From Thalassia testudinum (lineage: Eukaryota > Streptophyta > Magnoliopsida > Alismatales > Hydrocharitaceae): a stretch of 64,000 bases of DNA. Numbering within the stretch: the first letter of the stretch is position 1; every line of letters begins with the position of its first letter. The stretch spans positions 39,445,001 to 39,509,000 of the forward strand of contig JAZHRO010000003.1 of the NCBI GenBank assembly GCA_037157565.1, read 5' to 3'. A program made the translations under genes and the position numbers. Positions 20,816 through 31,704 of the stretch are shown here, piece by piece. The notes beneath the pieces are model-generated. The model saw only the letters and a list, made by a program, of their open reading frames with translations. It ran no database searches and was not told the origin of the DNA.

Positions 20816-23518
20816 TGATGAGAACCTCATCATGAGCCATAACTAGCTCATTTTGACCCAATACAAAGGATAAAAGCTCCTACATATCTCAAGGAAAGGC
20901 TTAACTCAGAGAATTCTGAGTTTGAGAAGAAAACCAGTCATAAGGGGTAAAAGTGCAATTTTACCAGTATAATCTGCATACAGGGTAATTCAGGGCCCAG
21001 ACACAGGTCAAAACAGCTTAATAAGAATAAAAGTGGGATGAGATGATCTAGCAAGGGCTACAGCACTTCCAAGGAACCAAATGATAACCTGTAACCTTAA
21101 AACAACCCGCTTCAATTCACAAGGTTCGGGGCAAAGTAAAAATAGAATAAACCCTCTAAAATTCATAGAAAAATAATCTCTAGGGTTTAGAACCTTCAAT
21201 TTGGCCTTTAGAACCCATTTTGACCTACATTGAGAACCATGCCCAATTAATAACTTAATTTGGGTCTTTACGCAAATTGACCGGTCAAACAAGGTTTAAT
21301 ATGAAAATGAAATTTACCATCAGATTCCTTAGGTCCTAATTAGTCATGTATAAAAACTTGAGCCTAAGAAGAAACCTCCTTGACCGACTTTACACTTTGG
21401 TCCTCATATATTTACTCTTTGGCCCTCAACTTTTGAACCCTCGCATTTTGGCCCCTAACTCTCCTTCGTTCTTTGCAATCAGGTCCCTCCTGCAAAACCC
21501 TGCCAGCACCATGCTCCGGCGACCTTGCGCGGAGCATGGCGCCGCGCAGGGTGAGGTGGAGGACCTGGCATGTATACCGGGGGTGCCCTACGTCGTCAGC
21601 CGTCGCAGGGGCACCCCCCTGGTCATTGTAGCCCCCCATACCGGCCGTGCGAACGCACGGACGGTATGGGTTCGTATTCCAACCATTCTCCGGCGAGGGA
21701 GACACGTCGTCTCCCTCCGCCTCCCTCCCTGTTTCATCCCTATAAATACCCCCCGCTGCTCCACCGACCAGGGCAGCCTGGATCTGACGGAGAAAACCCC
21801 CAGCTTTCTTCTCTTCTTTCTCCGGCAGACGCTCACCAGCTCCGGCGGCTTCCTCCCCCTCCACCTCTTCGCTCTGCCGCAATACCAGCAGCAGAGACTT
21901 CCTCCCCTGTTCTTCCCGCGCCACGCCGCACCCAGCTGGCGCCTCTCCGGCTCTCTGCTCGCCGCCGCCCCTCTCCCTGAGCATCGTCTTCTCCGGCGAC
22001 AGTCGATACGACTGTCGCCCTGTTCCTCCCCCTTCGTCCCTGCAGTTAAGTTAGAACTACTCCCCTTCTTCTCCTCTTTCTTTCCCTGCTTTCAATTTAG
22101 TCAATTAAACCCTCGACCGCTCCTGTTCACCCTCATCCTCTCCGCCTCCGACCACCCTCCGGCGAGCCGCTCCCATCACCTCAGCGACCCACACGGCTCG
22201 CCGACCACCGCAGAACCTCCGCCTCCTCACCCTGATCCTCTTCCGCCCCTCCACTTCCCACCAAACACCCTCTGCAGATCCACCGAACACACCCACTTCC
22301 TCGCTCACAGTTTGACCTAGGACGACCTGTTAGCTCCATCTCGCCCCCTGCAGACCCCCTGACCACCTTCGCCGTGCCACGGCGAAGGTCCCCCGCCTGT
22401 CTGATTTGGCCGAGAGGCCGTTCTTCTGTGACCAGGTGACTCGCCCGCCGTCGCCATTACTGAGCAGGCAGAGCTCCTTCACCTGCAGCTGCAGGTACGC
22501 CTTCGCCCAGGTTCGACTCCCAGGTTGCGCAGGGAGTCTCCGCGAAACGTCCCAGGCTCACAGACGGGGCGAAAGCCGCGCGTGAAGACACGATCGCCCA
22601 CTGCTCCCTCCGCGACGGGCGCTCAATTGGGGTGGGACATTTAGTCCCACCTCGGAACTTCTCGGAGGCGCGCAGACGCATAAAGGCAAAAAGTGCCTTA
22701 TGCTGTCTGCCTCCTGACCACGGGGTGAGGTCCCTCTCACCCGACCCGGCCTCGTCCGTGACCACGCTCCGCGGACCTGGCCCGACCCGATTAGACTGAC
22801 CTGCACTCCTCGCCCACCACGCACGCCGGTGGGCCTGGACCCGGGCCTGACCCGAACCCGATTACCTGGTAGCTCTGGGAGAGCTTTCCGAAGAGTGGTT
22901 TCAGAGAGAAAGAGAGACGCGGGGGGGGAAGGGTAGAGTAGGTTTTGCCTCTTGACAAAAAAAAAAACTCTGAAGTGTGCAGGCCAAAGAAGAAGAAGAA
23001 GACTCGCGGAAGAAGTGCAGGCCGAAGAAGAAGGAGCTGCACTGTAGCAAATGCTCAGTTAAGTCGTCGAAGCACCGGGTCAGACGACGGAAAGACAGCA
23101 GCCAGAGCAGGAAAGAAGGCAGGCTGAAGAAGAAAGAAGAGCAACGGCCGATTGCAGAAGAAGAAGAAGGAAAGACTTAGTAGCTGAAGGCAGAAGCTCT
23201 GCAGCCATAAAGAAAAAAAGCAGGAAGAAGAAGAGAGGGTCACCACGATTGCAGAAGAAGATTATCACCGTAGCAGAAACCAAGGAAGAAGAAGAAGGAG
23301 ATCTGAAGAAAGAGAAAGAAAGAAGAACATCACAACAAATTCTTTCCCTCTCTCTTTATTTTGTAAAAGAAACATGTATATCTCTAGAATACAACTTGCT
23401 CCCTGAGTTCGACCTCGGGAACTCTTTCATTTTTCCGAGTAAAAAAATTTTTATATGAAACGTTGGTAACAACCGGCTTTACTACAACGCTATAACAAAT
23501 ACAAAACCGACGTCTTCA
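20816..23518 (+). repeat. M LTR3 (complete, 2703 bp)
   Basis: It starts TGATGAG and ends GTCTTCA, and is shared by copies 2 and 3. It carries the same variants as LTR4 where both differ from LTR2 (for example CCCTCAAC near 21424 and CCCTACG near 21589). The U3 palindrome cluster occupies about 21509-21717. Confidence 0.95.
21741..21748 (+). promoter_or_regulatory. TATA box, LTR3
   Basis: TATAAATA is in the same context as LTR2, at the end of the U3 palindrome cluster. Confidence 0.75.
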
Positions 23519-23521
23519 TTT

Positions 23522-23539
23522 TGGCGCCGTTGCCGGGGA
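23522..23539 (+). other. Primer binding site, copy 3 (tRNA-Asp)
   Basis: TGGCGCCGTTGCCGGGGA, identical to the other copies. Confidence 0.95.
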
Positions 23540-24446
23540 GCAACGGCTATTCTAGAGGTAAACATTCCTGTTTCTTTTAAGTTCTGATAATCTCCTCTCT
23601 TTTGTGCAGCTACAGGAACTCAAGAAGACAAGCAACCACACAACCACTCCGAAGACAGGTAAATCTTTTCTCTCACTGTTAACCCCTACACTCTAAAGAG
23701 GAAGAAAAGAAAAGAACAAGCAATATAGGGCTAACCTGTCTTCCATACTTAGTAACCATAAAAAGTTGCATGTTTTCAACTCATCACTCCTGCACACTAT
23801 TAAGGGTATTTAAGGGCTAACACATTCTTGCTTGAGCCCTAATTGCCCAACAAAGAGTTAAATGGACCAAGTAGAGCCAACATAAGGTCAAACATTAGGA
23901 TTTCAGTAGAGACACACCCCTTAATCAAGAATTGAGGAAATCCAAAAGAGGTGTGCCCAAGCCATTGATGGAAAATAATTAACAAGAAAAATCCTAAACA
24001 ATTGGCTCTCTCTAAACACTTGAACCCTAAAAGACAGGACCCAAAAAGCTCTCAAAGAAAACAAGAGGTAAAGTTGACCCCTTTGGGTTAACCAACCTTA
24101 AATTAGGTCACTCTTTGCACTTAAAAAGACTAAAGTTCAAGTGAAACCTTAAGCATCCTGATCTTAAAATTGGTAGACTTAAGAGGTCAAGATCCCCATT
24201 CTGGTCTACCTGGAACCGCAGTGACAAGAGAGGTCGGGTGGGGGAAACCCTGTAACCCATGGGGACGCTCTACCGTGTAGGGGTCTTCGCGGGACTCTCC
24301 CTCTCTGGCTGCCCAGGTAATTCTCAGGTGGACGATCTTTCTGATCAAGGGGTCCATCTGCCCCGCACCTCTATAGTCACCCAACACATTTTTTGGGTGT
24401 CTTGATTGGGTCCAGCACCTTCTTAACTTACCTCTCCCAACTGTGC
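23540..24446 (+). other. Untranslated leader, copy 3
   Basis: As copy 1. An A-to-T change removes the in-frame TAA that precedes the gag ATG in copies 1 and 2, so the frame is open upstream here. No additional ATG arises, so the start is still taken as 24447. Confidence 0.7.
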
Positions 24447-27400
24447 ATGTACGGAAGGAGGTCTCTAAGACCACCCTTAAGACCTCCATTAGAAATTCGC
24501 TCTCGTCAAGGCCAAGCCTCGACGCCCGTATTTGTGCAGCAACACCCTCACATTATTCTCTCTTCTGATTCAGAACCAAGTTCTTCTTCCCCCATCATGG
24601 CTCAGCCAGTTGAGGAAGAAAATAATCTGGAACACCAGCTCCAGCGACTCAATGACCTCTTCCAAAACTTCGTGCACCCACCACAGCGTCCTATGATGCG
24701 GGACCACTACAATCCTGCTGCGGTGGCCATTGATCCTCGAGTTAGAATCCTGATTGGAGGACCTGATTCCGAACTAAAGCCCAACATGATTCACGCTATA
24801 CCTAAATTCCATGGGCTTAATTCTGAAGATCCCTTCCAGCACATCAAACAGCTAAAGCATCTGGCCCACACTTTTGGATCAGATGCGCAAAATCGGGATA
24901 TTCTTCTCATGAAGATGTTCTCCTTTTCTCTTATGGACAAGGCCGCCCATTGGTATCAAACTCAGACCCGGCCGATCAACACTTGGGAAGAACTTCAATC
25001 TGAGTTTTTGAAAAAGTTCTTTCCCGTTGGTCGGACCAACGCCTTGCGCCATCAGATTACACACTTCACTCAACAATCAGGAGAACCTCTCCATGAGGCA
25101 TGGGATCGTTTTCAGGATCTCATGAGGAAGTGCCCCCATCACGGAGTTCCTAAATGGGAACAAGTCCAATCTTTTTACTAGGGACTCCGTGAGGACATCC
25201 GCCTTTTCGTCAATGCAACCTGCGGAGGAAACATCATGGGTCAACATGAAGACACCGTATGGGAGATTCTCGAAAACATGTGCGAGAACTCCATCAACAA
25301 TGACTCCATGGGATTATTCGACAGGACGAATACCCGCGCAGCGATGAATCTTAAGGGAGCACATGAGACGCAGGACCTGTCCGCATCAGTCGACCTGGAG
25401 TTAATGGCCAGTCGATTGGACAAGGTCTCAATTATTGAAAAGAAGGTGGATGAGCTGACTCAGCACTTGCAGCGAGCCACCTCTGCGCGTAACTCCTTTG
25501 CACAACCTCCTTCCACACAGGAGACTGTGCAAAACATCCTCCACCGATCCTCCCCTGGGATGGATCCATATCCATCCCCATCTGATTCTTGGACTGGAAG
25601 ATCATCCGATCCTTTCTTCACCAGCCGGGGGAACTCCATTCCTCCTTTCCCTGATTCTCAGGAGGTTCCTCAGACCTGCGAGGACCTCAACGCCATCCAG
25701 AACGACCCATTCTCCAACACTTACAACCCTGGATGGCGAAACCATCCCAATTTTCAGTGGGCGGGAAATCCCCAAACCCAAAGACCACCTTTTCAGTCCC
25801 GCCCACAGCCCTCTCATCACTACCAGCCGCCTCAGCCTCGGACCAACCCTACTTATCCATCAGGGCCAAATCAAGATCAAATGTCCTTAATCCTTCAGAC
25901 TCTGGCTGACATTCAAAAATCGAATGCTGCCATTCAAAAACAGCACAAGGACGAGCTTACTGAAGTTAAAACTCAACTGGCCCAGTTGGCAAATTCTCGC
26001 CAGCCAGGCACACTCCCTTCCCAACCCCTTCCTAACCCAAATAACGTGCCAACCCAGAAGCACGTTATGAATCCAAATTTAGGCCACGCTCAATGGATTT
26101 ATCAGGCCCCCACTGCTCCATCTCCAGACGAGATGGATGCCTCAACTTCGCGTGCGGGATTTCAGCAGCAGCCACCCCTCCTACCAAACCCAAACCAAAA
26201 TCAGGCCGGATTAAATTCTGTAACAACACGTAGTGGTAAGACAACTCAGGACCCGCATTATCCAAACCACTCCCAGCCTGATAATCATGACCCTAGGATA
26301 GTTATCCAAGGTACCATTGTTCCAGACCCACAACCTGGACCTATCCTAGAGGAACCAACCAAGATCCCGTTTCCCGAGGCCCTGACCAAGGGAAAGAAGA
26401 CCACCAAACCCGTGGCCCCTGAGGAGGACCTGGTCAAGCTCTTTGAGCAGGTCCACATAAACATCCCCTTAATGGATGCAATTCGCCACGTACCAGCTTA
26501 CGCACGATTTCTAAAGAATATATGTACACCCCAGCGTAAGCCGCGAACCAAGGGAGGGAGCCCAATTGTTCTGTCAGAGCAAGCCAGCTCTGTAATCCTT
26601 AGTAGACTCCCACCCAAGGCAAAAGATCCTGGAACTCCCCTGATCTCCTGTAAGATAGGTGGTACCCAATTTGATAGAGCATTGTTAGACTTAGGTGCAT
26701 CTATAAATCTGATACCCACATCCTTACTTGACCATCTGGAAGAATCTGAGCTGAAACCAACCGAGGTGACATTACAATTAGCAGATTGATCTATAAAGTC
26801 ACCAAAAGGGATTCTCGAGGATGTTATCGTGAGAGTGCGGGATTTCTATTTTCCAGTGGACTTTATAGTCTTAGACATGGATGCACCTGAGAACCCTAGG
26901 GATACACCAATCATTCTAGGGAGACCTTTCTTGGCTACTGCTAGAGCCAACACCAGCTGTGAGGAGGGCCAAATAGAGCTTAAGTTTGGAGATCAAACAC
27001 TGAAAATTGATATATTTAAGGCCCAACAAGGAATTAATTGCGGCGTCATCGAGCAAATTTGTGACATCAAGACTTTGGTTGATGAATCACACCTCCAGAA
27101 TGACTTGAGTATGCCTCATCAACCACAGAAGGATCTTGACCCGCAAACAGAGGAGTCCAATCCAGATGTGAACAACCCAGTAACTCCCACCCTTGAACCT
27201 CACATCTATACTGAACCACCCGCTGCTGCTGAAAACCCCATCCTCGAACTGAAACCCCTTCCTGCTCATTTGAAATACATCTTTTTGGGTTCTAATCAGA
27301 CCCTTCCTGTGATCATCAATTCCAACCTCAATCCGGAACAGGAATCCCGTCTGATTGTTGTCCTCCAGCAACATCGCAGAGCCATCGGATGGACCCTCGA

Positions 27401-30143
27401 TGATTTGACTGGAATAAGTCCCTCTTATTGTACTCATCATATCTATTCAGAAGAGGGCACACGACCTTCTCGTGAAATGCAGAGACGCTTAAACCCCAAT
27501 CTGCAGGAGGTCGTGAAAAAGGAGATCATCAAGTGGTTAGATGCCGAGATCATCTACCCGATCTCCGATAGTCGTTGGGTGAGCCCAATTCAGGTCGTGC
27601 CTAAGAAGGCAGGACTCACCACTATAACGACTGAGACCGGAGAAATCATTCCTACCCGATTAGCCAACTCGTGGAGAGTCTGTATAGATTACCGTCGACT
27701 CAATTCCTCCACGAAGAAGGATCATTTCCCACTACCCTTCATTGATCAAATTCTCGAAAAACTAGCGGGAAATAGGTTCTTCTGCTTTCTTGACGGGTAC
27801 TCCGGTTATAACCAGGTGGCAATCCATCCTGAGGACCAAGAAAAGACCACATTCACCTGCCCCTTCGGAACATACGCTTTCCGAAGGATGCCTTTCGGTC
27901 TTTGCAATGCACCCGCTACTTTTCAGCGATGCATGCTTGCCATATTCTCAGATATGGTAGGTGATTATCTGGAAGTCTTCATGGATGACTTTTCAGTTTT
28001 CGGAGCATCATTCGACGATTGCCTCCAACACTTGGTCCAGATACTCAGGCGGTGCATCGACGTGAATTTGGTTCTTTCTTGGGAGAAGAGCCATTTCATG
28101 GTGCCTGAGGGAATTGTCCTGGGACACTCAATTTCGGAGAAAGGTATCCAAGTGGATCGAGCTAAGGTTAATCTGATTTCTCACCTTCCTATGCCTAGCT
28201 CGATCAGGGACATCCGATCCTTTTTAGGGCATGTCGGTTTTTATCGACGATTTATCCCTGATTTTTCAAAAATCGCACGCCCCCTGACCACTCTTCTCTC
28301 CAAGGATGTTCCCTTCAAAATCTCCAAGGAATGCACTCAAGCATTTGAAATCCTGCGTGACCGAGTCACCCAAGCCCCGATCCTACAGTCCCCTGATTGG
28401 TCTCAACCCTTTGAGATCATGTGTGATGCATCCGACTTCGCTGTAGGAGCGGTTTTGGGGCAGAAAAATGACAAGAAACCTGTGGTCATTTACTACGCCA
28501 GCAAAACACTCGATGAGGCTCAGCGTAACTATACAGTTACTGAGAAAGAGCTGCTAGCTGTAGTATTTGCCCTAGAGAAGTTCAGATCGTACCTTCTGGG
28601 TTCCCATGTCATCATATACTCAGATCACACGGCTGTGAGGCATCTCCTTGCAAAGAAGGACGCGAAACCTCGATTGATCCGATGGATCTTGCTGTTGCAA
28701 GAATTTGACCTCGAGATTCGCGATAAAGCGGGAAAACAAAACGTGGTAGCTGATCACTTGTCCCGTCTTCCTTCTGAAATGATAGACCCTTCCGGACCCA
28801 TCACTGAACATTTTCCCGATGAGCACCTGCTGACTATTGGTACTAGCCTTCCATGGTTTGCTAATATTGTAAATTACTTGGCATCTCATCAGACCCCGTC
28901 CGATTGGCCGAAGGCCAAGAAAGACAAATTACGCTCCGATGCCAAGTATTACATTTGGGAAGACCCGTACCTCTTCCGCATAGGTGCCGATCAGATCATC
29001 CGGAGATGTGTCCCGGAAGGGGAAGTCAACAATATCCTCTCTTTCTGCCATGACCAGGCATGCGGTGGCCATTTTGCCGGGCATAAAACCGCATCAAAAG
29101 TCCTCCAGTGCGGCTTTTACTGGCCCACACTGTTCAAAGACGCATACAGTCATTGCAAGGCATGCAGTCGTTGCCAGACTTTGGGCAACATGAGCCATCG
29201 CGACATGATGCCTATGCAACCGATTCTAGTATGCGAAATCTTTGATGTTTGGGGGATTGATTTTATGGGCCCCTTTCCTGTTTCGGATGGTTTCGAATAC
29301 ATTCTGTTGGCTGTGGACTACGTGTCCAAATGGATCGAAGCCATACCGACCCGAACCTGTGATCACAAAATCGTTCTCAAATTCATTCATCAACACATTT
29401 TCTCAAGGTTCGGGATTCCTCGTGCAATAATCTCTGATGGGGGGACCCATTTCACAAATGCTCAGTTTAGGTCACTGATGACCAAATACGGGGTGTCTCA
29501 CCGAATTTCTACTCCTTACCACCCCCAAACTAATGGTCTAGCTGAGCTGTCAAATCGGGAGATCAAGAAAATCCTGCAGGTCACTGTTCGACCTGACAGG
29601 AAGGACTGGTCGTCCCGACTTCCGGAAGCATTGTGGGCCTATAGGACCGCCCACAAGACCCAATTGGGCATGTCTCCCTTTAGATTGGTGTACGGAAAGG
29701 CATGCCACCTTCCCGTCGAACTGGAGCATAAAGCCTATTGGGCAGTACGGAACTGTGATCTGGATCTTTCTAAGGCTGGGACCCACAGAAAACTCCAAAT
29801 CAGCGAGATCGATGAATTGCGCATAGACGCGTACGAGAACTCGCAAATCTACAAGGAGCGGGTTAAAGCCTTCCACGACAAACACATCTCAAGAAAGATC
29901 TTTCATCCTGGTCAAAAGGTCCTACTCTTTGATGCCCGACTCAAACTCTTCCCAGGAAAACTGAGATCTAAGTGGGTCGGACCATATTTGGTCCGACAGG
30001 TTTTTGGAAATGGAGCAATCGAAATCAGTCCACTCAGCCGCGATTCTGAACCTTTCATCGTGAATGGTCAAAGACTCAAGCCGTTCATTGATGTAACTTC
30101 TACTGATTTGGCTGAGGCATCTTATATCCTCCTTTCCCCTTGA
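24447..30143 (+). pseudogene. gag-pol: Athila-type gag-pol with two nonsense codons (copy 3)
   Basis: This is the full-length polyprotein in one frame, with two internal stops. TAG at 25179-25181 replaces CAG (Gln) after the capsid domain. TGA at 26787-26789 replaces CGA (Arg) inside the protease domain, downstream of DLGAS. Both are C-to-T changes, at CHG and CG sites, the pattern expected from deamination of methylated cytosine in a silenced plant element. The rest, from late protease through integrase, is open to 30143. At several sites this copy has the base also seen in B (Ala rather than Val in the RNase H ADHLSR motif), so it branches outside copies 1 and 2. Confidence 0.93.
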
Positions 30144-31704
30144 GCTTATTGCGCCCAGCCGATGGCGTAAAACTCAGCGCTTAACGGGAGGCAGCCCGTC
30201 ATTCTCTTTGAAAACCTGAAACTTGTTCTGACACCTTTCAGCACTCGAAGTTCACCCTTGTAGACAGCCGACCCCAACTCAGATGTTTGCATCTGGGATT
30301 TGAAATCGTCCGCAAAAATTCAACCCGACCCATTCACTCATCCAAATTTCTGTCTTAAGGAATGAACTAAGACCCCCTAGGTTACAATGAGGACATTGCA
30401 AATCTTAGGCATGGGGGGGTAGGAAAGTGCAAAAACGTGTAAGGAAAAGGTTTCAAACAAAAAATTCACATATGCCAAAAAAAAAAAAAAAAAAAAAAAA
30501 ATTCTTCGAAAAAGAATAAGAGGAGAAGAGGAGAAGGAAAATTTTGTGAAGGAGAAAAGAAACAAAATGAAAAAGGAGCACAAAATTATGAGAAAAAAAA
30601 GTGATAGTCATTAGTAAGGAACTAAGGAATTAACCTAAGTTCTAGACCTCATTCAAGAAAATAACTGAAAAGTGCACAATAAGATTAGTAAGAATGCAAA
30701 CCTTAGGCATTCTTGAATAGACTCTTAGTACTCATTAAGATCTGGACACTCCTCAAGAGGTTGAGGAAAATGAAAAGCTGAAGTATTAGGTCTAAGGCTT
30801 AGGAAGTATTCGGCCTCGTTAACTAATTTTTGGTTTACGGGACTCAGTAACCTAAGCACCCTAATCTCACACACAGCCTGGTTCAGTAAGCGTAAAAATC
30901 AGAATCACGCAGAAGCGTCGCAAAAATCTGAAAAGAACACCTAGAATAAGAATGGCCGATCAACACAAGTTGATTTGGACGAGTTCCCGGCGCGGAGAGG
31001 CGGGAAATCCCCTCGAAGATGCGTAACAAAATATCATCTCCTCGGTGCTTGTCTCTTAGGATATTTACATATCCTACGGGGGGCATGTAAGCACTCTGAT
31101 GGTTCAGATTCCATGGATGGCATTATCTCGAAGTGTTAATTGCCAGGGTCTGGATTCGGCCACGGAATACCATGGATGGGATTATCTCGAAATCTCAATA
31201 GCCAGGGTTCCGGGGGTTGCCATGGGCGATGCTATCTCGAAGCATCGATCGCCAGGAACCCTTGAGGATTGATGATGGGAGCAAGGAATCTGATACAGAC
31301 CGTGTTGAAAAGCCAATCCTAGGCTAGAACTAAAAAGAAAAAGAGAGAGAAAACTCTCCAAACAGAAAAAACTTTCTATCTCTCTCTTACAAAACGCACT
31401 GCGAACTGGGCCAGGGCTAAAATCATTTCAAGCACGGGTGCTTTAACCACGAAGTCCAATAAACCTTAGGTTAGTTCTTGCGGGCCTTAAAAACCTTTGC
31501 TAAAAGACTGAGGCTAAGGCTAGACAGATTTGGATCTTGATTGGTACTAGAGTACCTTTTAGGCCTATGGTCAGCATTCTAACCTAATCTATGCTCAAAT
31601 AAAAAAGGCACTTATCTAAAACCATTAAAAACTTCATGGTCTAGAACAAGGGTTGAAACCTTAAGTTTTTGCTAAGGGACTAGCAAAAGCTAGGCATGGG
31701 GGTA
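30144..31704 (+). other. 3' untranslated region, copy 3
   Basis: The organisation equals copy 1: post-pol hairpin 30184-30199, internal purine motif 30407-30425, a run of 25 A at 30477-30501, structured module 30978-31268 (37-nt units at 31111, 31170 and 31220) and polypurine tract 31685-31704. Two substitutions fall in hairpin arms. AGTGTC became AGTGTT in unit 1 and GGTGCT became GATGCT in unit 3; both keep the pair. Confidence 0.85.
31685..31704 (+). other. 3' polypurine tract, copy 3
   Basis: AAAAGCTAGGCATGGGGGTA abuts the TG of LTR4. Confidence 0.85.

Noticed and set aside
24393..24446. N-terminal extension of copy 3 gag
   Set aside because: The extended frame begins at a TTG, not an ATG, and copies 1 and 2 have a stop there. 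The start was kept at 24447.
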